Assembly (NCBI GenBank): GCA_046330955.1 | Contig: JAXLRT010000003.1 | Location: 124,001-188,000, forward strand | Length of the DNA: 64,000 bases | Direction of reading: 5' to 3' | Source of the DNA: JADJPO01 sp046330955 | GTDB taxonomy: Bacteria; Actinomycetota; Actinomycetes; Actinomycetales; Kineosporiaceae | Shown here: piece by piece, positions 1-7,132 of the stretch | How positions within the stretch are numbered: the stretch's first letter is position 1 | Layout: each line of letters opens with the position of its first letter | Program-made: the position numbers and the translations under genes | Notes under the pieces: model-generated | What the model saw: only the letters and a program-made list of their open reading frames with translations | Database searches by the model: none | What the model was told of the DNA's origin: nothing

Positions 1-4
1 CGCC

Positions 5-10
5 TAGGCT
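5..10 (+). promoter_or_regulatory. -10 box of leaderless Nudix gene
   Basis: TAGGCT lies 8 nt before GTG at 19. A TANNNT box at this distance recurs before many starts in this window, which favours GTG 19 over the upstream TTG at 10. Confidence 0.5.
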
Positions 11-18
11 TGTCCCTC

Positions 19-510
19 GTGCCGATCCCCGAGTTCATCGTGTCCCTGCGCGAGAAGATCGGCGGCCATCCGCTGTGGCTGTCGGGCGTGACCGCCGTGG
101 TGCTGCGCGACGACCAGGTCCTGCTGGCGTTGCGCTCCGACACCCGGGAGTGGACCCCGGTGACCGGCATCATCGACCCGGCCGAGCAACCGGCCGACGC
201 GGCGATCCGCGAGGTGGTCGAGGAGACCGCGGTGCACGCCGTCCCCGAACGGCTGGTGATGGTGCACGTCACCGACCCGGTCGTCTACGAGAACGGCGAC
301 CGGGCGCAGTACCTCGACCTGGTGTTCCGGATGCGCTGGGTCGGCGGCGAACCCCACCCCGCGGACGGCGAGAACCTCGAGGCGCGCTGGTTCGCGCTCG
401 ACGACCTGCCCCCGATGGTGACCACCATGAAGGTCCGGATCGAGGCTGCCCTGGACGACGATCCCGCCGCGCGCTTCGTGGTCACCGGCCAGGCACTCAC
501 GACCGGCTGA
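19..510 (+). CDS. Nudix hydrolase
   Basis: A 163-residue Nudix-fold hydrolase expected to cleave a nucleoside diphosphate linked to another moiety, using a divalent metal, in the cytoplasm. The Nudix box runs over residues 50-72, with G50, E56 and the REVVEET segment; the usual glycine near its end is alanine, a mild deviation. Substrate cannot be read from sequence. I start at GTG 19 because the product then begins (M)PIPEFIV, as in actinobacterial relatives, and a TAGGCT box lies 8 nt upstream; TTG at 10 is the alternative and would add three residues. It is followed by a separate monocistronic peptidase gene, so context gives no functional hint. Confidence 0.88.
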   Translation: MPIPEFIVSLREKIGGHPLWLSGVTAVVLRDDQVLLALRSDTREWTPVTGIIDPAEQPADAAIREVVEETAVHAVPERLVMVHVTDPVVYENGDRAQYLDLVFRMRWVGGEPHPADGENLEARWFALDDLPPMVTTMKVRIEAALDDDPAARFVVTGQALTTG

Positions 511-585
511 CCTCACCCTCCTGCCGGGCATCCGACGCAGAGCGCCGTCGGCCGATGCCACCTGATCGCGGACGAGGAGCACGGC

Positions 586-591
586 TAGGGT
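586..591 (+). promoter_or_regulatory. -10 box of leaderless peptidase gene
   Basis: TAGGGT ends 6 nt before ATG 598, leaving no room for a ribosome binding site in the transcript, so a leaderless mRNA is inferred. Confidence 0.5.
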
Positions 592-597
592 CACGCC

Positions 598-2211
598 ATG
601 TCGCGCGCCGTCCGCCTGGTCGCCCTGTGCGTCGGCCGGGCCGGCGACGAGCAGCACCGGTGGGACCGCGCCTCGGTGCAGCGGCTGCTGCGCCCCTCCC
701 CTGCCCAGGTGCCGGGACCACACCGCCTCACCCTCGGCGACTTCTGGGCCGACTGCACCGACGGCGAGATCGACCTCGGCCCCAGCCGGGTGCTGGACTG
801 GGTGGAACTGCCTGCGGCACATCAGGTCTGGAACGCCACCAGCCGCCAGGCGCTGGCCGGTGCCTCCGACCGGCAGCTGACGGCCGCCGTCCAACAGCTC
901 GTCGAGGCGTGCCTGCCCGAGCTACCGGCCGCCGACCTCGCCACGCTGGCCGCGGCGGACGCCGTCGTGGTGCTGACCACCCTCGACAGCCCGGTCTACT
1001 GGAGCCAGCCGATCACCCTGCCCGGCGGCCGGCGGGTGCTGGCGGCGTACCTGTCGACCCGGTGCAGTCACACCTCGATGGCCCATGAGCTCGGGCACCT
1101 GCTGACGGCGCGCCACTCGTTCGGCCTGCCCACGGCCGGGGTCGGCACCGAGTACGGCAATCCCTACTGCATCATGAGCGCCCGGCGGTTCGGCGGCCGC
1201 TCGGGGCAGGTGATGCACCGCATCGACGATCCGCCCCTGCTACCGGACGCCGCGTTGTGGCAGCAGGTCGGCCCGCGGCTGGCCCGGGCGACCTGGTGGG
1301 CCGATCACGACCTCGGCCGGACGCCACCGGCCACCGGGCGCGCGATCCACACGCTGGTCCTGGAGGAGGTGCCGATCCCGATCCGGTTGGCGCACACCGC
1401 GGCCGGCGCCGGGCCGGACCCGCGGCTGCTGGTGATCCCGATCGAGCCCGGACGGCGCTGGCTCACCGCCGAGGTCCGCGGCCCGGTGCCGTCCGCAACG
1501 GCTGTGGCGCAAGCCGATTGGGACGGCGCGCTGGCCCTCGACCGGCTGGCACGGCCCGGCCGGACCGCCGATCGGGACACCGCGGATGCCGCCGGGGTGG
1601 TGCTGCACGAGGTGGTCGACGGCCGGGCGGTCTACCGCGACACCATCGCGCTGCCCCCGTCGGGCGACACCGATGCGCTGCTGTTCACCGCCGGCCGGCA
1701 GGTCGCGGTGCAGGTGATCGGCTGGGCGCACGGGGTGGCGACGCTGCTGGTCGGCGATCAGCCGGCGCATCCCATGGCCTGGGCCGAGATCCGCCGCACC
1801 GACGGCGCGGACGGTCATTGCCGCTTCGAGGTGCAGCTGCACAGCGTCGGGTTCGACCGCCCGGTGTTCTCCTGGCAGGTGGCCGGTCAAACCGTGGTGT
1901 CACGCAACCGGCTCGGTGACCGGGCGGTCACCCGGATGACCGCGCTGCCCGGCGCGGCGCCGTCCGATCTGGGCATCGTGGTGGCCGAGGTCTGCTGGGA
2001 CCAGCTGACGCTCGACGTCGCCCTGTGGCAGGGATCGCCCGGCCCGATCACCGTGTGCGTGGACGTGACCGAGTCCGCAGGGTTCGGCTCGGCCGCCGCC
2101 TCGCGACGAGCCGTCGACGAGCTGCTGGGGGTCACGGCCCGGGTGACGAGCTCGGTGTGCGCCGGCCCCGACGACCAACCGGGGCTCGAACTGATCTGCA
2201 CCGCCACCTGA
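598..2211 (+). CDS. metzincin-like zinc metallopeptidase
   Basis: A 537-residue protein whose middle part carries a zinc-peptidase signature: HELGHLLTARH at residues 163-173 gives HExxH plus a third histidine at the metzincin spacing, and CIMS at 191-194 looks like a Met-turn. The classic glycine of HExxHxxGxxH is threonine here. Residues 1-160 are an uncharacterised lead domain; residues 230-537 look like beta-rich repeats of unknown function. No signal peptide or membrane segment is visible, so it would be cytoplasmic or exported by an unrecognised route, which is unusual for this peptidase type. It stands alone. Peptidase activity is inferred from the motif only; the family could not be named further. 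Confidence 0.7.
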   Translation: MSRAVRLVALCVGRAGDEQHRWDRASVQRLLRPSPAQVPGPHRLTLGDFWADCTDGEIDLGPSRVLDWVELPAAHQVWNATSRQALAGASDRQLTAAVQQLVEACLPELPAADLATLAAADAVVVLTTLDSPVYWSQPITLPGGRRVLAAYLSTRCSHTSMAHELGHLLTARHSFGLPTAGVGTEYGNPYCIMSARRFGGRSGQVMHRIDDPPLLPDAALWQQVGPRLARATWWADHDLGRTPPATGRAIHTLVLEEVPIPIRLAHTAAGAGPDPRLLVIPIEPGRRWLTAEVRGPVPSATAVAQADWDGALALDRLARPGRTADRDTADAAGVVLHEVVDGRAVYRDTIALPPSGDTDALLFTAGRQVAVQVIGWAHGVATLLVGDQPAHPMAWAEIRRTDGADGHCRFEVQLHSVGFDRPVFSWQVAGQTVVSRNRLGDRAVTRMTALPGAAPSDLGIVVAEVCWDQLTLDVALWQGSPGPITVCVDVTESAGFGSAAASRRAVDELLGVTARVTSSVCAGPDDQPGLELICTAT

Positions 2212-2231
2212 TCTCACAGCAGACTCGACCG

Positions 2232-2433
2232 GGCGATGCGCTTCGGCGCGGCGCAGCAGAGATCCTGCCTCGAGGAGTTCGAGGTGGGACGTGACGGTCG
2301 GCGCGTGCATTCCGAGGTCGCCGGCAGCGCGCGCATGGATCACGATCTGCCCACTGTTGGCCGCGAAGAGGCGGACACCCTGAGACGCCGCCCTCGCCAG
2401 ATCACCATCAGAGGGCAGTCCGCGCCCACTCAC
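2232..2433 (-). pseudogene. possible remnant of a winged-helix regulator
   Basis: The 309 bases between the peptidase and the esterase hold no intact gene. On the minus strand an open stretch contains HAPTVTSHLELLEAGSLL, which resembles the recognition helix and wing start of ArsR/MarR-like regulators, preceded by a helix-like segment. It then runs into unrelated sequence antisense to the peptidase. I read it as a decayed regulator fragment; a chance resemblance is quite possible. Confidence 0.25.
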
Positions 2434-2520
2434 CGGGGGCAGGTAGCCCGTTGAATGTGATCATGGACGCGAGGACGCCTGGTGTGACCACCGTCGGGTG
2501 GCGAACCTGCACGATGCACC

Positions 2521-3441
2521 TCAGCTGGCCAGGTGGTGCCCGAGAAAGGCCAGCTGATCGGGCAGCCGGCGGCGCCAGTAGTTGCCGTCGTGCCCGCCGG
2601 GCTGGAAGCCGCCCTCGGGCCGCGGCGTGATCCCGGAGACGAACGCCTGGGTGGCCGCCAGAAAAGGGTCGCCCAGACCGCAGTCCACCCGCAGCGGGAC
2701 CCGGCTGATCGCCGTCCGGGCAGCGAAGACGTCCTGTCGGCGGAAGTCCTCCGCGTCGTCGAACGCTCCCGGTGCGCTCTCGTCCGCCGAACGCCACAAC
2801 GCGGGTGAGCACGCCACCACCGCGGCCACCCGGGACGGCCCGAGCAACCCCGCCAGCCGCAGTGCGCCGTAGCCCCCCATCGACCAGCCCAGCAGCCCCA
2901 GCCCGGACGCCGTCCGGAGCCCCCGGCGCGCGAGCAGCGGCAGGAACTCGTCGAGAACCGTTGCAGCGGAATCGCTTCCGTCCCGCCGGGGGTGCCAGTA
3001 GCCGTTGCCACCGGCCACCGAGGCCACCGCGAACGGCGGCACGCCATCAGCGATCGCGGCCGTCAGCAGCTCGGGAACCCGCAGGCCGAGCGGCATGGTC
3101 TCGTCGGCGCCGTGGCCGTGCAACGCCACCACCACGGGCATCCCGGGCCGGACGCCGCCGCCCGGCGTGATGAGCACCCATCCCACCCGAGCCCCGTGAC
3201 GGGACGCCGAGAAGAACGCGCCGCGTTCGACGGAGGCCGCCGCCGAGGACGAACCAGCACTCACGCCGGCCCTGCTCGTCTCCGGCGAGGGCGGGACGCC
3301 GTCCGGCAGCACCCGCTCGAGCTGACGCCAGGCCCGAACCCGCCCCGGCAGGACGTCGGTCTGCACCAGGGCCGCCACCACGCCGGCCACGACGACCCCG
3401 CCGATACCGCCCAGCACGGCACGCCGACTCGGCTCGACCAT
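2521..3441 (-). CDS. Tat-exported esterase, alpha/beta hydrolase
   Basis: A 306-residue esterase of the esterase-D/antigen-85-like superfamily. The N-terminus has SRRAVLGG followed by a hydrophobic stretch (residues 5-27), a twin-arginine signal, so it is probably exported. The nucleophile elbow is GWSMGG with Ser187; His284 in GGHDGNYWR near the C-terminus is the likely catalytic base partner, with Asp253 or Asp258 as the acid. LHGHG at 108-112 would form the oxyanion hole. Start ATG 3441 places the Tat motif correctly. Substrate is unknown; carboxylic esters or acyl transfer are both possible. It is transcribed divergently from the small membrane protein at 3619. Confidence 0.82.
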   Translation of the reverse strand: MVEPSRRAVLGGIGGVVVAGVVAALVQTDVLPGRVRAWRQLERVLPDGVPPSPETSRAGVSAGSSSAAASVERGAFFSASRHGARVGWVLITPGGGVRPGMPVVVALHGHGADETMPLGLRVPELLTAAIADGVPPFAVASVAGGNGYWHPRRDGSDSAATVLDEFLPLLARRGLRTASGLGLLGWSMGGYGALRLAGLLGPSRVAAVVACSPALWRSADESAPGAFDDAEDFRRQDVFAARTAISRVPLRVDCGLGDPFLAATQAFVSGITPRPEGGFQPGGHDGNYWRRRLPDQLAFLGHHLAS

Positions 3442-3571
3442 GACTGCCTCACCCCTTCCGCTCGCTCCGCCGAGTCCCACCCTCGAGGAGTCCCATGATC
3501 GAGGACGCCGAGGCGACTCCCCGAGTTGACACCGCCCGGACCGGCAGTGCCCGAGCCCTACCCTCGAGCAC

Positions 3572-3608
3572 GTAAAGCCCCCTTGACATGATGACAAGGA
3601 AACTTTAC
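3572..3608. promoter_or_regulatory. inverted repeat overlapping promoter, probable operator
   Basis: GTAAAGCCCCCTTG (3572-3585) and CAAGGAAACTTTAC (3595-3608) are inverted copies matching at 11 of 14 positions around a 9-base centre. The repeat covers both promoter hexamers of the gene at 3619, so a bound protein would block transcription. The Xre regulator encoded two genes on is the obvious candidate. Confidence 0.55.
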
Positions 3609-3611
3609 ATT
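3583..3611 (+). promoter_or_regulatory. near-consensus promoter, leaderless
   Basis: TTGACA (3583-3588), a 17-base spacer, and TACATT (3606-3611). The box ends 7 nt before ATG 3619, so the transcript should begin at or next to the start codon. Confidence 0.65.
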
Positions 3612-3618
3612 CACCAGC

Positions 3619-4026
3619 ATGACAACCGACAATCAACGCAGCCGCGCGGACCGTGCCGCCCGGAACGCGATCTTGATCGAGGGCCTGCCCGTGTTCCTGC
3701 TGGGCTCCGTCGCACTCACCCTGGGCAGCAACCCCGACCAGACCGGCGCCGCGGAATGGACCTGGCTCGGCCTGACCCTGGCCTTCGTGCTCGCCCTGGT
3801 CTGGGTGACGGTGCGCAACGTTCGCCGCAAGGACGAGTACCTGCGCAAGCTGCAGCTCGAGAGCATGGCGATCGCGTTCGCCGGGGTTCTGGTCGCACTG
3901 CAGATCGCGACCCTGCTGGACGCCACCGGACGGGTCGCCCTGCGACTGACCATCGAGCCGATCATCATGGGCGGCATCGCCCTGTGGTTGCTGATCGCCG
4001 ACCTGCGCACCCGACTGCACCGGTGA
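3619..4026 (+). CDS. small integral membrane protein
   Basis: A 135-residue protein with about four predicted membrane segments: near residues 20-36, 46-64, 82-98 and 108-126, with a positive loop (RNVRRKDEYLRK) at 66-77. I do not recognise the family; small membrane proteins encoded next to a short Xre regulator are common in Gram-positive bacteria, and their role is mostly unknown. The gene has the best promoter of the window and no ribosome binding site, so leaderless translation is likely. The Xre gene starts 7 nt after the stop, implying one transcript and perhaps joint control. Confidence 0.75.
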   Translation: MTTDNQRSRADRAARNAILIEGLPVFLLGSVALTLGSNPDQTGAAEWTWLGLTLAFVLALVWVTVRNVRRKDEYLRKLQLESMAIAFAGVLVALQIATLLDATGRVALRLTIEPIIMGGIALWLLIADLRTRLHR

Positions 4027-4033
4027 CGGACCG

Positions 4034-4261
4034 ATGAAGAACCGACTGCGCGAGTTGCGCGCGGCGCGGCAGTGGAGCCAGGCAGACCTCGCCGACCGGT
4101 GCGGGGTCTCGCGTCAGACCGTGAACGCCATCGAGACCGGCCGCTACGACCCGAGCCTGCCGTTGGCCTTCACCCTGTCCGCCGTGTTCGGCGAACCCAT
4201 CGAGACGTTGTTCAGCCCCGACGACGCCACGGTCAGGCAGGCCGGCCGGGCCGGCGGCTGA
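4034..4261 (+). CDS. Xre-family HTH regulator
   Basis: A 75-residue protein that is almost entirely a Cro/C1-type helix-turn-helix: residues 3-57, with SQADLADRCGVSRQTVNAIE as the two central helices. The ETGRYDPSLPLAF continuation is typical of the compact YozG-like group that lacks a sensor domain. It is co-transcribed with the membrane protein upstream (7-nt gap) and probably binds the inverted repeat at 3572-3608 to control its own operon. Its 3' end overlaps the convergent gene at 4233 by 29 bases. Confidence 0.88.
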   Translation: MKNRLRELRAARQWSQADLADRCGVSRQTVNAIETGRYDPSLPLAFTLSAVFGEPIETLFSPDDATVRQAGRAGG

Positions 4262-4829
4262 CCACCACGCCGGCCACGAGTGCACCGAGGGTGCCGAGCG
4301 CCTCGTCCCCCAGGGTGTCGGTGTAGGCGGTGCCGAGTTCGGTGCCGTGACGGATGAACGTGTACCACTCGCCCAACTCCCAGCCGATGGCCAGGATCGC
4401 GCCGAGACCGGTCACCAGCGTGACCACCACCCAGCGCCGGGCGATGCCCCCGGTGATCAACAGCCCGATCCCCGCGCACAACAGCACCCAGTTGACGAAG
4501 TGATTGGCGTCGTCCCACCACCACACGGTGTCGTACAGGTCGAACGTGTTACCGGTGACGTCGATCAGGAAGGGCGCCCCGATCAGCGCGAACGCACCCC
4601 AGGGAACCACCCCGGCCTCGGTCGACCCCGCGCCCGCCGGCCGAGCGACCACCCGGCGGTGACGCAGCCACCACCAGGCCGGCACCACGAGCATCATCAC
4701 CGGATACGCCACCAACCGAGCGCCGAAGGCCTTGCCCTCGAACTGCTCCAGCCCGGGCACGAACGTGGCCACGGCGAGCTGACCGACGGTGGCGACGAAG
4801 ACGGCGATGGCCCAGCGCATGGCCCGCAT
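4233..4829 (-). CDS. YjdF/DUF2238-like membrane protein
   Basis: A 198-residue polytopic membrane protein with about five or six membrane spans. The WWWDDANHFVNWVL segment (about residues 107-120), the later WELGEWYTF and the TDTLGDEALGTLGA ending fit the DUF2238/YjdF pattern of conserved Asp, His and Glu residues near membrane faces. Function is unknown. Start ATG 4829 has a GAAGGGG-like ribosome binding site about 8 nt upstream; ATG 4820 is an alternative. The 3' end overlaps the Xre gene tail-to-tail. Confidence 0.72.
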   Translation of the reverse strand: MRAMRWAIAVFVATVGQLAVATFVPGLEQFEGKAFGARLVAYPVMMLVVPAWWWLRHRRVVARPAGAGSTEAGVVPWGAFALIGAPFLIDVTGNTFDLYDTVWWWDDANHFVNWVLLCAGIGLLITGGIARRWVVVTLVTGLGAILAIGWELGEWYTFIRHGTELGTAYTDTLGDEALGTLGALVAGVVVSRRPGRPA

Positions 4830-4993
4830 TCTGGCCCCTTCGCTCGGGCCACCCGCCTTCGACACCCCATCACCCACCACTCCCGCCCGGACCAGGGTCT
4901 GTCGGGTGGCCAACATGTCCGGGTCACCACAGCGCCATCCAGCCCCGCAGATCACCGACTGATAACGAGTCGGCATCCATCGCCACATGACGG

Positions 4994-5023
4994 TTGTGTT
5001 TCTCACCACGCCCTTCCTATTGT
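4994..5023 (+). promoter_or_regulatory. promoter of the ketose operon
   Basis: TTGTGT (4994-4999), 18-base spacer, TATTGT (5018-5023). The predicted transcription start (about 5030) falls inside the twin palindrome that begins at 5026, a classic repressor arrangement. Confidence 0.5.
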
Positions 5024-5025
5024 GT

Positions 5026-5054
5026 CCGACAGCGCTGTCAGACAGCGCTGTCGG
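5026..5054. promoter_or_regulatory. twin LacI-type operators
   Basis: Two identical 12-base palindromes GACAGCGCTGTC (5028-5039 and 5041-5052) are separated by one A; with flanks they make a perfect 29-base inverted repeat. The central GCGC and overall symmetry fit LacI-family operators. The LacI-type regulator at 6071 in the same operon is the expected ligand-controlled repressor. GGAAACGCTTGC at 5053-5064 may be a third, weaker site. Confidence 0.7.
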
Positions 5055-5084
5055 AAACGCTTGCAGTGATGGAGGTGGCCCGGA

Positions 5085-6074
5085 GTGCTCGTCATCGGTG
5101 CGAACCAGACGATCGACCGCACCCTCACGCTCGAGCGCCTCCTGCCCGGTCACGTCATGCGCCCCCGCACCGCCGTCCGTACCGCCGGCGGCAAGGCCGT
5201 CAACGTCTGCCGCGCCTCCCGCGCCCACGGTGTCCGTCCCCGGCTGGTGGCCAACCTGCCGGGCCGGATGGGCGCGATGGTCGGCGAGATGCTCGAGGCC
5301 GAGGGGCACGACGTCCGCCGGGTCTCCACCTCGGGCGAGATCCGCACCGCCGTGATCGTCATCGAGGACGACGGCCGGGCCACGGTGCTCAACGAGGCCG
5401 GCCCCGAGCTGACCGCCGCCGACCGCGAGGCGTTGCTCGCCGCCGTGGAGGACGAGCTGGTCACCGCGGCGGCCGCCGGCGACCCGCACCGCGTGGTCGT
5501 GGCCAGTGGCAGCCTGCCCCCGGGCGAGCACGCCGCCGACCTGTACGCCGACCTGATCCACCGGGTGCACGCCCACGGCGTGCCGATCGTGCTGGACGCC
5601 GCCCGCGCCGATCTGGCCCGAGCGCTGCCCGCCCACCCCGACGTGGTCACGCCCAACCTGTCCGAGGCGCTCGTCGTCCTGACCGGCCACTCCGCCGGCG
5701 AGAGCGTGGAACCCGATGTTCCCGACGTCCGCAGTGCCGCCCTGGACGCGGCCCGGGGGCTGCGGACCGCCGGGGCCGGGGCCGCCCTGGTCACCGTGGG
5801 ACGCCACGGTGTCGCCGGGGCCTACCTACCGCCCGGGGCAACCACCGAACAGACCTTCTGGATCCCGGCCCCCGAGGTCACCGTGGCCAACCCGATCGGC
5901 GCGGGTGACTCGTTCACCGCCGGGCTGGCCGTCGGCCTCGACCGGGGCCTGGCGCTGCCCGAGGCCACCCGGTTGGCCGTGGCCACCGGCGCCGCATCCG
6001 TCACCACCGATCTGGCCGGGGGCGTCGACCCCACGCTGCTGGCGGCACTGCTCGACAAGGTGGCGGCCCCGTGA
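5085..6074 (+). CDS. PfkB-family ketohexose (phosphate) kinase
   Basis: A 329-residue kinase of the 1-phosphofructokinase/tagatose-6-phosphate kinase branch of PfkB. Signature 1 is GGKAVNV at 35-41; signature 2 is NPIGAGDSFTAG at 269-280, with GAGD as anion hole and Asp275 as catalytic base. The usual Asp-Thr before the glycine is Asn-Pro, a deviation. It should add a second phosphate to a ketohexose phosphate before aldol cleavage by the product of 8469. GTG 5085 is chosen because GGAGG lies 9 nt upstream. First gene of a seven-gene operon; its stop overlaps the LacI gene by 4 bases. Confidence 0.85.
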   Translation: MLVIGANQTIDRTLTLERLLPGHVMRPRTAVRTAGGKAVNVCRASRAHGVRPRLVANLPGRMGAMVGEMLEAEGHDVRRVSTSGEIRTAVIVIEDDGRATVLNEAGPELTAADREALLAAVEDELVTAAAAGDPHRVVVASGSLPPGEHAADLYADLIHRVHAHGVPIVLDAARADLARALPAHPDVVTPNLSEALVVLTGHSAGESVEPDVPDVRSAALDAARGLRTAGAGAALVTVGRHGVAGAYLPPGATTEQTFWIPAPEVTVANPIGAGDSFTAGLAVGLDRGLALPEATRLAVATGAASVTTDLAGGVDPTLLAALLDKVAAP

Positions 6075-7132
6075 TGAGCCGTCCGAGCCGGCCCACCCTG
6101 GCCGATGTCGCCCGCCGCGCCGGGGTGAGCCTGAAGACGGCCTCCCGTGCGGTGAACGGCGAGTACGGCGTGGCGCCGGCCACGGCGCAACGGGTGACCG
6201 AGGCGGCTCGGGCGCTGGGCTTCCGGCCCAACCAGCTGGCCCGCTCGCTGGCCGCCGGCGGCCCCAGCGCGGCGGTCGGCCTGGTGATCTCCAGCGTCTC
6301 CGACCCGTTCATCGCCGCCGTGGTCGGCGCGGTCGAGGCGGTGCTCGCCCCGCGCGACCTGCAACTGATCACGGCCAGCCACCACGACGATCCCGACCGG
6401 CAGCGCCGCATCGTGCGCACCCTGGTCGAGCGTCGGGTGGACGCCCTGATCCTGATCCCCGCCCCGGGTGATGCGACCTACCTGGTGCCCGAGATGGAGC
6501 ACGGCCTGGTCGTGGTGGCGGTCGACCGGCCGATCGAGGGCGTCGACGTCGACACCGGGGTGGTCGACAACGCCGCCGGGGCAGCCGAGGGCGTGCGCCG
6601 GCTGGTGGCTCGCGGCCACCGCCGGATCGCCCTGCTGGGCAACGACGAACGACTCTGGACCCTGCAGCGCCGGTTCGACGGCTATCGCGCCGGACTGCAG
6701 GCCGCCGGGCTGCCCTTCGATGCCGACCTGGTCGAGTTGAACTGCACCGACCCGAGCATCGCCGAGACCGCCATGCACCAGCTGCTCGCCCTGCCCGACC
6801 CACCCACCGCGGTGTTCGCCATCCAGCACATGGCCGGCCGCGGCACCATCCGCGCCCTGCGGGCGGCCGGGGTGAGCCTGGATCTGGCGGTGTTCGACGA
6901 GATGGTCGACACCGATCTGCTGGTCACCCCGCCGGTCGTCATCGTGGCCTCCGGCCCCGACCGGCTCGGCTCGCTCGGCGCCGCGATGGTGATCGAGCGG
7001 CTCGACGGCCTGGACGCCGCGCCACGCTCGGTCGTGCTGCCACCGCTGTTCGTCGACGAGGGCCAGACCTACCGACCCCAGCCGGCGCAGGTCGCCCCTG
7101 CCCCTTCCCCCGCCGGGGCGGTGACCCCGTGA
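6071..7132 (+). CDS. LacI-family transcriptional repressor
   Basis: A 353-residue regulator. The N-terminal helix-turn-helix (about residues 9-30, TLADVARRAGVSLKTASRAV) and hinge helix (RPNQLARSLA) are typical, followed by a periplasmic-binding-protein-like sensor from about residue 65 on (VGLVISSVSDPF onward). It most likely represses its own operon through the twin palindromes at 5026-5054 until the imported sugar or its phosphate binds. GTG 6071 overlaps the kinase stop by 4 bases; ATG 6074, one codon later, is equally possible. Its position inside the operon, second in line, implies autoregulation. Confidence 0.9.
   Translation: MMSRPSRPTLADVARRAGVSLKTASRAVNGEYGVAPATAQRVTEAARALGFRPNQLARSLAAGGPSAAVGLVISSVSDPFIAAVVGAVEAVLAPRDLQLITASHHDDPDRQRRIVRTLVERRVDALILIPAPGDATYLVPEMEHGLVVVAVDRPIEGVDVDTGVVDNAAGAAEGVRRLVARGHRRIALLGNDERLWTLQRRFDGYRAGLQAAGLPFDADLVELNCTDPSIAETAMHQLLALPDPPTAVFAIQHMAGRGTIRALRAAGVSLDLAVFDEMVDTDLLVTPPVVIVASGPDRLGSLGAAMVIERLDGLDAAPRSVVLPPLFVDEGQTYRPQPAQVAPAPSPAGAVTP

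Noticed and set aside
2521..4020. 499-codon version of the esterase gene
   Set aside because: The upstream part is antisense to the gene at 3619 and has no domain; ATG 3441 gives a proper Tat signal.
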